A DNA stretch of 64,000 nucleotides from positions 7,574,501-7,638,500 of the forward strand of contig JAYKKI010000038.1 in the NCBI GenBank assembly GCA_039881145.1, read 5' to 3'. The DNA is from Druceiella hillmani (taxonomy: Eukaryota; Arthropoda; Insecta; Lepidoptera; Hepialidae). The notes under the pieces are model-generated. The model saw only the letters and a list, made by a program, of their open reading frames with translations. It was not told where the DNA came from and ran no database searches. Shown piece by piece: positions 45,225 through 55,958 of the stretch (position 1 is its first letter; each line of letters starts with the position of its first letter). Made by a program: the position numbers and the translations under genes.

Positions 45225-45770
45225 TCATCCACCGTGCAGCTACCGTGATACCCGTCGCGGTTATCTATATTTATTTATACATCAAATTGGGAGTGGATGC
45301 GATAAAAACGGAGCGACAATAAAATTGGATCCCGGGAGCGCTATGGCCCGATGGAATGCGCCGTCATGTCGAAACGAGTGCATAATTATACAGCTCGCGG
45401 CCGACCGCCGATAAAGATCACTGCATACCACCGGGAGATGTCCGATACGTCCGTACGAATCTCGGATGCTGTCACGCCGAATCCTTCTGTCGTCGCCTAT
45501 CATTAGAGGGCTAGCGAGCGGCCGACGAACGCTCGCAGCCTGCGTTATTAAATGTGTAATCACTAATAGCGGCGGGCTTCCTCGGCGGTTGTCATCGCGT
45601 CAACGAGCGGCGCAGGTGTAGATCGAGTCGTTTTATTTAAAATTTTATTAGTTCCCTAACACAGGGGACCGCGCCCGCGAGCATTTATCGCCCGCCGTTC
45701 TCTTTATGACCAATTATCTCTGCGTCCATATCTTTAGCCGGCCTTGTCGCTGACGATAATTATAAATCGC
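45225..45770. promoter_or_regulatory. CpG-rich island 6 close to the vg exon, with TEAD site
   Basis: The longest GC-rich island, ending about 380 bp before a vg exon. It contains TGGAATGC (45,352-45,359), the same Scalloped/TEAD core as island 5, several gccgac/gccgcc Mad-like words and gtaatcacta, a K50 homeodomain core. A 93-codon minus frame (45,563-45,282) has no recognisable domain. No + strand frame resembles Vg. Best read as a proximal intronic enhancer. Confidence 0.45.
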
Positions 45771-46147
45771 ACCCAATTGAATGTCCTTTAGCTCTTTTTT
45801 AAAGCGTACCCAAATTATTTGAAATGTTTAATTGTACATAATCAATGTGGATTGATCGTATGACTATTCTGGAGCAATCGACGATGTTATTAGTCAGATT
45901 CTAGAAGTTCGATTTAAAAACCTATTTTTTGCTTTACAGGTGATGACAAATATTTGAATACTTTTTTATTTCTTTTATTAAAATATTTAGTAAAAATATT
46001 AAAGAGCACATAAAATTGTGGTACATCAATAATATGCTCAGAGCAGCAGTAAATTGTTTAAAAAGTACGGGTAAAGTGCTGCAATACCTGAGATACCCGT
46101 ATTTAAAAAATCCTTTAAATTATTATCCATTTTATTTTATTTCTTAG

Positions 46148-46319
46148 AGTCATCTCCGATGTCGTCACGCAATTTTCCTGCGTCGTTTTGGAACAGCCAG
46201 TGGCAACCGGCGCCGGGCGCGGGTATGGCAGCTGACCTATACGCAGACCCCTACCACGCCCACGACCCCTGGACGCAGCACTACCAACAGTACACCGCCG
46301 CCGCTGCACACCACCACAG
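46148..46319 (+). CDS. vg: vestigial coding exon (SSRNFPASFWNS region)
   Basis: Internal coding exon of Vestigial, the wing selector protein that acts in the nucleus as cofactor of the TEAD factor Scalloped. It follows a pyrimidine-rich acceptor ending in cttag and stops before donor gtagag. The frame enters with two bases and leaves with two (phase 2). It encodes about 56 residues beginning SSPMSSRNFPASFWNS and then a stretch rich in Tyr, His and Ala ending in a His run. The SSPMS-RNFP-SFWNS block is a diagnostic conserved motif just C-terminal of the TONDU domain in insect Vg. The exon is locally GC-rich. The preceding exon, which should end with the TONDU block, is not in the window. Identity is firm. 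The acceptor could be placed at the next AG, but only the chosen one suits the usual residue before SSP. Confidence 0.93.
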
Positions 46320-48317
46320 GTAGAGAAATATAAACGACATTTTTCAATTTTTCAACACAATTAATAGGGAAGAACACGATTTTGATTCTTTGGCAAAAGG
46401 TAAATTTACATTTATAACAATTTGTAAACATACAATCTAATATATGTCCCAAAACACAAACTGAAGGCAAGCAGTCAGTGCACTTTTAAATGAAATGTAA
46501 AAACTTCGTTGTTCCTGACGAACTTACTAATAACAATTACTTATATGAAATTACAAGCGTCTTCTCGACGCAAACGCTTTCCGTAAGGAAGTAAAATTGA
46601 TTACGTCATTTCAATCATCTGATTTGTAGCGCGAGGGCAAACCAGTAGCCCGTAGCTCAATCCTATATTCAGAATAAAACAATCCCGTGTATCCGAGGGC
46701 ATCACATAATGATAGCTACGCTGTCAATCAGACTATCTGTCGTTTAGAGTAAACAAACTGAAAACAGAGTAAAAGTAGCCAGATTTTCATTTTAAAAAAT
46801 CTATTATATTTGATCTGTTTTCGTTTATTTTATTAGTTTGTTATAGTGAATGCCTATTTTTATCGTGACAAGTAGGCGTTATGCAAGTGAAATTTTCCAA
46901 TTTATATTCTATAGATAAAATTATATAAATGAAGATGATAGGCCGACGACAATTCTGAAACTAAGTTCTTGGTAAATGTATCGCACGTAATTTTCATGCG
47001 CGATAAGCTATTACGGTTAGCCGGAAGTTGTGTTTTGAAAAAATGTTGTATTGGTCTTGATGATAATTCCTCTTTCTGTAAATGACGGAGCATTCATAAA
47101 TAACAATGTACTTAATAAAAATATTCCGTTCATGATGATTTTAATAAAAACAAAATCGATTTCAAAGGTAGTTTTGCTATGAAGAAGGCTGTCAAACATT
47201 CAATTTACAACCTTTCTTCATGCATTAATTCTTGCTTATTTAAATTTTCACCTTTTCTTACATACGTTTTTGTTTTTGTATTTACTTAGTCAGTGATTAG
47301 TATCACTAAGAATGTATAGGAAATACTTTTCAAATACATTTTTATGTGAAACAATGGCAAGCGAAATTTTTTTTTTTATTGTATATTTTTTTACTTAAAA
47401 ACCAACAAACAATTAAATTTCTATTGATGCTAAACTTCACTTGTTCCAATTTATGTAGTTTAACAAATTTGTGAAAGTTTGACAAATACCATAATTTCAC
47501 GATATTTTTAGAAGTAATTGGTAACATATTAATGCAAAGTATCGATTTAGTGATCTTAAATATGTTTGTTTATTTCGGAATTTAACACCATATGCGTTAG
47601 TGTCTGTGCTTATGCGATTTTGTTTTTGGTCTTTACCTTCAACAATTTGTAATTGGTTCCAGATTAAAATTTTTCTAACAAAATTCTTTTCTAACAGTAA
47701 TGTTAATGCTATTGGCACAAAATTACCAGCATCTCATTACCTGAGATAGGTTATGTGTCATAAATATTTTAATGAATTAAATTCAAATTACAACGAAAGT
47801 ATTGATGTTGGACAAATCAGTGATCTATACAAATTTTTCATCACACGCGACTGGTGTGCGTTGCGTAATGTCAAAAATTTACAATTACAAATCTACGTTA
47901 GTATGGAACGCTTATTCACGTGTTTAAACTTGCATTTGACCGCTGTTTAGTTTGCCATTTCTTTTCATTATTTCTAGATTTAATACACTTTATGTTTTTT
48001 GCATTTGAAGTATACAAAGGTATCCGGAAATAAACAAAAATAAGCTTAGTAACTTGACATAGTTAATTAATAGCGAGTAGCATATTGTGCTTCGACTCCT
48101 CGTATGTGAGCCATTGTATAAATATGCAGTCATTATATTTTCAATGAACTAAACATGCAAATACGAACAAAATTTGTTAAATATTAAACATATAAAATCT
48201 GTAAATATAAAAAAAGGAAATTAATTAAAAAATTCTATGAAAAACATTTGAAATTTAGTAAAAAAGTAGACGCAATTTATGCGATTTAATCGATTTATTC
48301 CAAATTAACTGTACCTT

Positions 48318-48337
48318 CGACTTGTGACTTCGTCCGC
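48318..48337 (-). repeat. Possible eroded Helitron 3' end
   Basis: Plus-strand cttgtgacttcgtccgca shares the gacttcgtccgc core with the Helitron terminus at 55,240, without a clear CTAG. Probably a decayed end of a non-autonomous copy; weak. Confidence 0.3.
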
Positions 48338-48486
48338 AAATGGAGTTTTTATTTCCCTTTATTTTATGCTTTTATTAGACACAAATAAAAGTTAGTTTAA
48401 TTAAGATATGAATTAAAAAATACCGGTTATTACTTCTTGTGTCCTCCGTACAGAAAAGTAATATAATTTGCTATACAGTTAATCGT

Positions 48487-48535
48487 TTTTGAGTTTATAC
48501 CTGACCTTTGTTCGGAATAAACTCAAAAATGATTG
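48487..48535. repeat. Inverted repeat, 17-bp arms around aatcgtttttgagttta
   Basis: aatcgtttttgagttta and taaactcaaaaatgatt differ at one position, spacer about 20 bp. Small fold-back, origin unknown. Confidence 0.7.
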
Positions 48536-48823
48536 AGTGAGAGGCGTCAGAGAAAAATTCTGCAAAGGGAACTCAACTAGCTTAAAAGCTACAAGCCTAT
48601 TTTCAATTAAATCACAGAGAGTACGAGCTTATAAAATTAAATCACAGAACATAATCATACTTAATTTGTTTTGTATGTATAGAAAACGTAGATATCGTGT
48701 AAAATATATATTAGGTAGTGATCAAAGAATAAAGCATACAGGATGATTTCCCTATTAAGGAAGACCTATGTTAGGAAGACCTCTGTTAGGAATACAGAAA
48801 GGGCTACGAAACGCAATACAAGA

Positions 48824-49030
48824 AGAAAATATTTTATTTAATACAAATAAGATTTAATTAAAAAAATGTATGGAAGATAAGACTAGTAATGTTATTAACT
48901 AAGGGCCAACCGTAGTGGATATGAATTGAATGGAGAAAGCGCTCGGTATAGCAAGCATAAAGGTTTGATGATTAAGGCAATATTGACTTAGCAGAATAAT
49001 GGGCCTTATAGAGCTAAGGTCAGCTGTATC
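48824..49030 (-). repeat. Candidate gypsy 3' LTR (decayed)
   Basis: Aligns by eye with 54,946-55,170 in the same orientation: a nearly shared start agaaaatattttatt, then shared acaaat, atttaattaaaa, ttaactaa and caaccgt blocks, gctcggt, and aggttt..taattaag. Similarity starts abruptly at both copies, as LTR edges would. Exact ends and the terminal TG/CA are not clear. Confidence 0.5.
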
Positions 49031-49823
49031 CCTTACATAGGTATAACCATGTCCCTTGATGAGGTATTTATGTACGGAGGTTGTTACAGGACTTTTTAGA
49101 AGAAAATATGATAAAGATGTTAATGTCAATTGTTTCTGTGTTATTAACGTTAGAAAGGCGGTGCTAGGGATGGAAAATATACAGAAAATGACGTGGGCTA
49201 CTGATTTTAAATATTTATACGGTTATAATATAAATTATGGTATAAATTATAAAAACGAAAACACTAAATTGATACACTATAATAATTTCCATATTTTATT
49301 ACGTACTGCCCTTTTTAGAATGGAGTCTGTCTCGCTTACAAGTTATTTTTTTGTATTCGACCCAATTGAATTTAAATTCACATTCGTTAAATTATTAAAC
49401 GTTAACTTTACGGATATAGTGTTGAATCATATTTATCATAAGAGTCGTTGATAAATTTAAATTTGGTGTAAAGAAACTAAAATTATAAACTGGTATGAGT
49501 TCTCGGATGAAGCTGTTTTTTTTCTGTACCCAGCGCATTCCATATGTAGGGCTAACCTACTTATATCTTTTATATTTAGTTCATACATTTGGTGATAATA
49601 CAAACACTAGTTAGTCTATTACGTTTTGATTGAACAACCGTTTATAGTTTTGTATTGGTAGCCAAATATTTATCTAATTAAAACAGAATAGACGCAAGGT
49701 TTAGGCACGTTATTGAGTTCATAATTTATGTTTTCATTTACATAATATGTTAACATTATCACAAATAATATTGTAATTTGAGGATACAAATTCACGTGTT
49801 TGAAAATCATTAAAGTTACAGTA

Positions 49824-49857
49824 TCTAATGATAAGACCCACGTCTTACCATTAGATA
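49824..49857. repeat. Small hairpin, 15-bp arms
   Basis: atctaatgataagac and gtcttaccattagat pair with one mismatch around ccac. Inside the gypsy fossil. Confidence 0.75.
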
Positions 49858-50189
49858 GGCTTATTTAATTACTGGCAGGAATTATAATCACATAGAAGAC
49901 TTAATTTTATCATAGGTTTGTAGGCAATGGCATGTTATGATATTAAATAACTTAGCATTAATTATGGAATCGGAGAATACATAAAAATTAAATATTTACA
50001 TAGTAAGAAATTTAATGTGACATATTGTCTATAGTTTTTCCATTTTCTTTATATAGTGAAGCAGGAAACCCTCGAGAACTGAAGGTACCTAATGGCAATC
50101 CTTAAGTATAGTATATTACACATGAGGAATAATAATAGAGGAATATAATATATTTTGCTTAGTGAATGTTAGTGGAGTCAAGATATATT

Positions 50190-50456
50190 TTAATTTGAAG
50201 ACAAGTTATTAAGAGATCCTTCCAATACATTAAAGATACAATTAAAGCCACTTTTAACATCGGTTACATCAATTATACTCATAAGACTATTAAAAAGTAT
50301 ATCAGTAGCAACTTCTATAATAACTTCGTTAATATTAATTTTTTGAAGACTTTCCTCACATTGTTCTATGGCAAAATAGTATATTAAGGTGTTCTGTTTT
50401 ATAAAAAGCGTCATTTTTATTACATTGCTTTGCAAAGAGTACCTAATTTGTGGCAT
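50190..50456 (-). CDS. Unassigned 88-codon frame 3' of gypsy integrase
   Basis: Open for 88 codons on the element strand, between integrase and the candidate 3' LTR, where an env gene would lie in an errantivirus-like element. The protein is Ile/Asn/Leu-rich with an amphipathic look. I see no furin site, fusion peptide or membrane anchor, so I do not call it env. It may be chance. Confidence 0.2.
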   Translation of the reverse strand: MPQIRYSLQSNVIKMTLFIKQNTLIYYFAIEQCEESLQKININEVIIEVATDILFNSLMSIIDVTDVKSGFNCIFNVLEGSLNNLSSN

Positions 50457-51029
50457 TATATATATTCAACATCGATTTTCTTCAATTATGCTACAATGAT
50501 TACATAAAAATCTACAAGTGCCTATGCTGATATTTATTTTATCGATATGAGGTTTGTTAAAAGATATGTCTACAAGGATAACTATGTGTAAATATCCGTT
50601 TATAACCCTGAGGAATCCAAGAAGGTTGAAGTAAATACGAGGACTCTGAGATAATAGTGCAATAAATTCTTGAGTGACTTGAATTTTTACGCCAAAACAT
50701 GTAAATAAAAAGGAAATGTTAAACCAGTATCAAATATACTAAATCAATTGTCACAATTATGTACCTTAATTTGGACTATAAAAATGTTAAGTTTGTACTG
50801 GTTTAATTTGATTCTAATAGTGTCTGGTGTGTTTTAGGTCGATTAAAAGAGATAGAGTGTTGTTTCACTATTTAATATGACATTTCCATACAGGGAATAA
50901 ACTTTTCTTAACCGTACGTTTCTATAGTATATATATAAACAGCAGCTACTATAGCTTTTAGATATAAAAGCTGTAGTATATAAATGGTAATACTCTTTTG
51001 ATTTTTTATTGTACCGGATAATATTCTAC

Positions 51030-51780
51030 ATAATTTCTGCTTTAGAAGTATTTTAAACGTTGCTGAAAGATTGACCAAAGAGATCATCGAGCAAGCAGCA
51101 TCGAGCTTTGATTTGTAAATAGAGTTAGTTAGGTAAGGTTCATTCCCGAAGAGAAGTTCACGGGGAAAAGGTGGTGGTGCTGTGGATATTATGGAATAGT
51201 ACGGTCATATACACATATCAAAGCCAGGTTTTCTGATTTTCATTGATTAAATACTCCTTCAATGTGGAGCGCTTATGCTCTAAGGAGCCTTACATTTGAT
51301 GAGGAGTGAAACAGAATTGTTTGATTTTAAGGAAGGAGAACGTTTATTTAAATAATTTCGTGACAAATTTAGTACCTTGGTAATTCAGTGGGTATTTTTG
51401 TATTCCAAAGAGAGACATAAATTAGATCAGATATTCAATTATTTCTTTTGCGGTCACATTTTCAGTAAGGTAGGCCACGGACGATTTAGTAACGTCATCA
51501 TGAAGGATAAGAATATATTTATATTTATTGAACCCGGATTCAAGGAGGAAATCAACGATATCTAGGGAAACTCATTCAAATGGTCAGTGGAAGTAGTTAT
51601 GACCAATACAAGTGCGCTATTTATTTTAAGAAGGGATTTATTTGTTTCATATGATTGACATTTTTTGCATGCCTTTGCAGTGATATTATTCTGGTATACG
51701 GTTATCCATTCTTGAGGAGCCCAGATGATCAGCTATCGGAATGTCATGGAGTTCTTTAAGTATTTTTAGGATTTATCTAA
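51030..51780 (-). pseudogene. gypsy pol fossil: integrase
   Basis: In minus frames, with stops: LKELHDIPIADHLGSSRMDN (HHCC-side helix), VSLDIVDFLLESGFNKYKYI with ILHDDVTKSSVAYL (first catalytic Asp in LDIV), LNYQGTKFVTKLFK (the position that should hold the second catalytic Asp is Tyr; DNA 51,385-51,374), then EHKRSTLKEYLINENQ (catalytic Glu region) and LFGNEPYL. This is the DDE integrase of a Ty3/gypsy element. The Asp loss and stops mean it is inactive. Confidence 0.85.
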
Positions 51781-52269
51781 GAGTTGTATAGATTACATTA
51801 TTGTAATAAATGTGTTTTCGATATCAGTATTATGAATCAAATATAAGAATGTGTTACAATTTTTTGTAAAGGAATATTAATAAAAAGGATTTTTAAAATC
51901 TGATATGATCAATGTTTGATCTTAAACTCTCATATACGTTCACAAAGGAAGATTTGTCGAAGTCGTGCACTTTCCGAAAGAGTAAGTACCAACTCGTATT
52001 ATGTACGTATGTACGTAATAAAAGAATGAAGAGTTCTCTCGCATTTCAGGACATCAGGGTTAGAACAACTTGAAGTTATCTCTTTCACATAAGGATTCAA
52101 GTCTTCTAAGTCGATTGAAGTAGGAATAACAGTATGATTTTATTGGCGAAAAGGAGGTGAAATGAAATGTTGGTATTTAGTTTGATGTAGGATGTTGTAG
52201 CCTCAGATTTTTTGTAGAAATTCAGGACAGGAGTCGAAGATATTTTCATCGTCACAGATGTATTCAACA

Positions 52270-52780
52270 TCAGGAAGTGAGGAGATAGCTAAGTCTTGAT
52301 AAACTTTTGTTACTATTCACGTGTACGTCTGAAAATATGGCTACTACAGGATGTCGAAAAAGTGCGTTTGCAGCACTACTTAATATTCCCTTAGGGTAAA
52401 CAATTTTGTAATCGTATTCTTTTATCTTAAGCCTCCATTTTTGGAGTTTGCTGCCGGATTTATGTGGTTGAAGTGCGTCTGGGGACAGTACGGTGAGGAC
52501 AGTGGTCTCGGACAATTGTAAATTATCTACCACAAATGCCGGATCAAAAGTTTTACAGTTCCTTTTATGGGGTGCTATAATTAAATTCGTTTTTATTTAA
52601 AAGGTTATTGATCTATATTTGCCGATTTTCCGTGGAAAAAGAATTACACTTAATGCATGATTTTATGTATAGCAAGTAAACACAAAATTTTATAAAATTT
52701 AGGTAAGTACCGTGTTGATTGTTAATTTATGTTTCAGTTCATCGAAGACAAATTATTGTTCGTTTTTTCAATTATTTTTA
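52270..52780 (-). pseudogene. gypsy pol fossil: connection and RNase H
   Basis: The 87-codon open frame at 52,533-52,270 contains SKLQKWRLKIKEYDYKIVY followed by KGILSSAANALFRHP. This matches the end of Ty3/gypsy RNase H, where W-R-L-K-x-x-E-Y-D-Y and ADALSR are near-invariant. Upstream in other frames are DELKHKLTINTVL and PRKIGKYRSITF, equivalent to the stretch that follows the RT palm and to the ..IGK.RPIAFASR strand of RNase H. Multiple stops and shifts: a dead copy. Confidence 0.83.
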
Positions 52781-52911
52781 AGGGTTTATCAATTTCTAAA
52801 AAACTGTAAATAAAACGGTGGTAGTATGAACTTTCTTTCAATTTTACTAGATTTCGGATTTATTTGTAATGGAATAAGAACAACCACTATTATATCGTTT
52901 AACTTTCGGTT

Positions 52912-52996
52912 ATAAATAATAACGCGTTATTTACGCTATCCTGAAATGTTCTTCGCGAACATTTCAGGATAGCGTAAATAACGCGTTATTATTTAT
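52912..52996. repeat. Perfect hairpin, 40-bp arms, 5-bp loop
   Basis: Arms 52,912-52,951 and 52,957-52,996 are exact reverse complements around loop ttcgc. Each arm also contains the self-palindrome taacgcgtta. It sits exactly where the RT palm of the surrounding gypsy fossil is missing. Confidence 0.95.
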
Positions 52997-53029
52997 TTAC
53001 GCGCTGTTAATGTACGCGAGAACCACGGA

Positions 53030-53200
53030 AATATAGAAGGTTTAATTACGACTTACTCAAGCATCTTTTTAATTTGTGTTTGAACATCTTGTTTTTAGCT
53101 CTCTGGGAAACCATATGATATTACGTAAATAGGATCAAAGGCCGTGGTTTTGATTTCGTGTTTCATAGTATTAGTATGGAATAGTTTATCATTAGGAAGG
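53030..53200 (-). pseudogene. gypsy pol fossil: protease-RT junction
   Basis: Minus-strand reading TMKHEIKTTAFDPIYVISYG, then QTQIKKMLE and VIKPS with FPWFSR. This is the pre-RT segment of gypsy pol (H-x-I-x-T....PI-x-x-x-x-Y-R-x-P...I..ML..G.I.PS.SPW.SP). Similarity stops about 30 bp before the hairpin at 52,996. Confidence 0.72.
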
Positions 53201-53626
53201 TGGTAACTATCAGAATAACAAGTTCATATTTTGTGTAAAGAATCAATTTCTTTTTCATTTCAATGAGACACCCAGAGCTATTCAAGAACTTCCTAGCTTC
53301 TATGATAATTATCATTATGATAGGTTATATTATTGATGGAAAATGTACCAATATTGTGTTTTTATTTCATTTATATCCCATCTACGTGTAAGAGTTTAAA
53401 CTTCAGGTTAGAGTTAGCATATAGTGAAGATTGATACACATTAACTACTTACATGGTTATACGAGAATTTGTTTTAATTTTCACTATGCACTTTGCTACA
53501 AACAAGGATTCGACGAGACTTTGGTCAAGAATAAGGCCTTATTACCGTTTTTGAATATCCCATTAAAATTAAGAATTGTTGAATATATTTGGCGTTAATT
53601 TTGTAGAAATTCATTATTCACAATTA

Positions 53627-53840
53627 AATGAAACTACGTGATGTAGTATTATTTCTACTTTCTTTAATTTCTTTACCACGACCTAGGTTTCGTTGTATTA
53701 CAACATATTCATGTGGGCTATTAGCAAATATTCATCACATCACATCTTTGCTAATAGCCTACCTGAAGATGTTGCAATACAACGAAACCTAGGTCGTGGT
53801 AAAGAAATTAAAGAAATCATACTACATCAAGAATTAAGAA
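53627..53840. mobile_element. Fold-back / MITE-like element, copy 2 (about 85-bp arms)
   Basis: Left arm about 53,639-53,732 and right arm about 53,747-53,829 are inverted and roughly 90 percent identical by eye, both containing cacgacctaggtttcgttgt or its complement. The left end aaatgaaactacgtgatgta is shared exactly with copy 1 at 2,927. A non-coding, strongly palindromic family, nested in the gypsy fossil. An 83-codon frame across it is chance. Confidence 0.75.
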
Positions 53841-54544
53841 TTAATAAGGAAATTTTTAATAATGGTTTTGTCTCAAAGAAGAATGTGCAAGAAGGTGGAA
53901 GAAGGTGCAAGTTGTATAACCAATATTTTCTTTCTTTACTGTAATAGTTCCTTTATTTTCTTTCTTTTTTAATTGCGTTTTATGAAACTTTCATTTTTCT
54001 AATATGTGTAATTGGTAGAAAATAGTTTTTTATTAAATTAAAATATAATTGGTGAATGACCTTGAATCATAATAGGACTTTTAGATGTTTTCATCTTGCG
54101 GCGTGACGCGCATCGGAAATTTTTTCGATAGCTGATTTCTTTGTTATACTAACTAAAGAGACGGTGTCAATCAAAAAGGTCTATGAATAAAGAACATTTT
54201 TAGATTTACGAATGGTAGGTTTTTTACGGTAGGGTTTGCAGTTACTTCATGTATTCTATCTGTGTCGCTGTTAGAACAAAAAGATGAAAAAATAGTTTAA
54301 AGATAACAGGTACAATTTAAATTTATTCAGTTATTACATTTTGTATCCTTTTCTGTAATCGATTTTTTTATCGTTAAGTTTATATAGTTAGCGAGTGATA
54401 AGGTCACTGGTGTGTCGTAATATGCTATATTGCAATACAATCAATTGTTATAACATAGAGTTAATAATCGATAGTGATAATTAATATAACACTTCGCTTT
54501 AAACCGATAAAAGCTTGAGAGTTTTTGTTTACCGTAAAATACAC

Positions 54545-54545
54545 A

Positions 54546-54602
<57 letters not shown>

Positions 54603-54609
54603 GTATACA

Positions 54610-54648
<39 letters not shown>

Positions 54649-54655
54649 GTATACA

Positions 54656-54698
<43 letters not shown>
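54545..54698. repeat. Compound TA microsatellite with duplicated tacatatgtatacatc
   Basis: TA tracts split by two exact copies of catatgtatacatctat (about 54,599 and 54,645), showing a 46-bp higher-order duplication. Lies in the gypsy fossil. All Tyr-Ile frames here are artefacts. Confidence 0.96.
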
Positions 54699-54702
<4 letters not shown>

Positions 54703-54945
54703 TATATATAAACCACGATACGACGACAAGTATATTTATTTTTAACATTGTACGTCGACGATGGTAATAGAAGGCACGTTGGTCAATTAGAATTTTGGTG
54801 TTTTTTTTTCAGGAAATACAGATAATTCACAAGACAGAATTAGGGTATAGAGCAGAAAATAGAAACCGAAATTATTTCTGATCCCATTAAACTGTAACTA
54901 ACTTATGTTATAAACTTATGTAGATCTCGCAAAATGTTTTCTTTT

Positions 54946-55230
54946 AAAGAAAATATTTTATTCAACACAAATGAAATTTAATTAAAACCATTTATGAGAA
55001 TGTAGGACAATTAATAATATTAACTAACAGTCAACCGTTACGAATGGGGAATTGGAATGAAGTGGCTGGAGTGCTCGGTTTTGCGAACAGATAGGTTTAA
55101 TAATTAAGTGGAATAATAAAGACATTAACTCTTTACGGAATACTGACTTATGTCTGTTATTACTGTGTGGGGATGTATCTAAAGATGAAAATTCGAAACT
55201 CATAGACAGATTCTTCAATTTTATTTATCT
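54946..55230 (-). repeat. Candidate gypsy 5' LTR (decayed)
   Basis: Partner of the copy at 48,824. Its far side runs into the Helitron terminus at 55,231, so it may be cut by the Helitron. I see no convincing primer-binding site just inside it. Confidence 0.5.
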
Positions 55231-55262
55231 ACTAGCTGTTGCCCGCGACTTCGTCCGCGTTT
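55231..55262 (-). repeat. Helitron 3' terminus (CTAG)
   Basis: GC-rich terminal segment followed by CTAG and host T. The same terminal sequence is widespread at lepidopteran Helitron ends. Confidence 0.9.
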
Positions 55263-55426
55263 CCGTCGTTTTTCGTAAAAAAAAGTAGCCTATGTCCTTC
55301 CTCACGGTTCAGTAGTTTTGATGTAACAGACAGATTAACTTTCGTATTTTAGTAGGGAAATATAATATGTCAATCTACAATACTGTTGAAAAATATCGCA
55401 ATACGGAACCGCACAATATTATTGTT

Positions 55427-55460
55427 AATAGCTGTGCCCGCGACTCCGTCAGCGTGTAAC
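55427..55460 (-). repeat. Second Helitron 3'-terminus-like sequence inside the element
   Basis: On the minus strand cgctgacggagtcgcgggcacagctat closely repeats the true terminus 200 bp further on (cgcggacgaagtcgcgggcaacagctag), but ends CTAT rather than CTAG. It follows directly after the helicase stop codon. It is either a captured or nested Helitron end or a former end bypassed by transposition. Confidence 0.7.
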
Positions 55461-55703
55461 TCCTTGTGTGTTATTAAGTTAATGTATTGGTAATATTGTT
55501 TAGATCACGTTCATATGAGGCTTAAGTACCTACAGAACGAAAATACTTCAGCGCAAAGCTTCCGGGTAAAGTATGTTGAAAGTTGACCCGTCCGGCACGT
55601 GAACATAAAGATTTCTAGAACTGCTAACCCGGGAAAGAGCGACGTACAACTGACCATGCGAGAAACAACTGACACCGAGATCTACTCCAGCAACACGAAA
55701 AGT

Positions 55704-55958
55704 CTACCCTTGAGCCTTATTAATTGTTATTGCATAACACACCGATACTGGGAATTGCGTGTTTTTAAATTGGAATGGAAAATTATTTGGTATTATGGGA
55801 ATTCTGGGAATAAAGACGGTTTCTCCTGCACCGCAACCTGTTAAAATTTGAGCCTCGATTATATTTTGTTGCATCTGGGTTTTAACCGAGTTCCATTGCA
55901 AAGTTGTGGTGGTCTTAAATTTCGGAGCAGAATAATCGGAATGCCAATTTTTAAACAA
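55704..55958 (-). CDS. Helitron helicase C-terminal fragment (pseudogene part)
   Basis: 84 codons in a different frame from the main helicase piece, overlapping it by 100 bp. They carry TGCGAGETVFIPRIPI and end at the TAG after INKAQG. Past the stop the same frame continues TFRVAGVDLGV, then HGQLYVALSRVS, to a natural TGA at 55,548-55,550. These are helicase motifs V and VI. Confidence 0.83.
   Translation of the reverse strand: MFKNWHSDYSAPKFKTTTTLQWNSVKTQMQQNIIEAQILTGCGAGETVFIPRIPIIPNNFPFQFKNTQFPVSVCYAITINKAQG

Larger units (their letters stand above)
48824..55230 (-). mobile_element. Ty3/gypsy LTR retrotransposon fossil, antisense to vg
   Basis: A decayed gypsy-type element read on the minus strand, framed by two similar direct repeats (candidate LTRs at about 48,824-49,030 and 54,946-55,170). 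Between them, in pol order, are a pre-RT segment (53,200-53,030), connection/RNase H (52,780-52,390) and integrase (51,780-51,030), all with many stops and frameshifts. Almost the whole RT palm is missing, and a perfect hairpin (52,912-52,996) sits in its place. A fold-back element (53,627-53,840) and a compound TA microsatellite (54,545-54,698) lie in the gag-side part. The interval between integrase and the 3' LTR could have held env, but I cannot recognise it. The Helitron is inserted immediately beyond the 5' LTR. Confidence 0.8.

Noticed and set aside
45282..45563. 93-codon minus ORF in CpG island 6
   Set aside because: Low stop density is expected in GC-rich DNA. No domain, and it is opposite to vg in a probable enhancer.
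49056..49451. 131-codon + strand ORF, the longest outside the transposon genes
   Set aside because: It lies antisense within the gypsy fossil and its candidate LTR, has AT-driven composition and no recognisable domain.
50190..50456. env gene of an errantivirus-like element
   Set aside because: Position fits, but no signal peptide, cleavage site, fusion peptide or membrane anchor is visible, so kept only as an unassigned frame.
54441..54767. Tyr-Ile repeat proteins on both strands (also at 22.2-22.5 kb and 44.8 kb)
   Set aside because: Direct translation of TA microsatellites.
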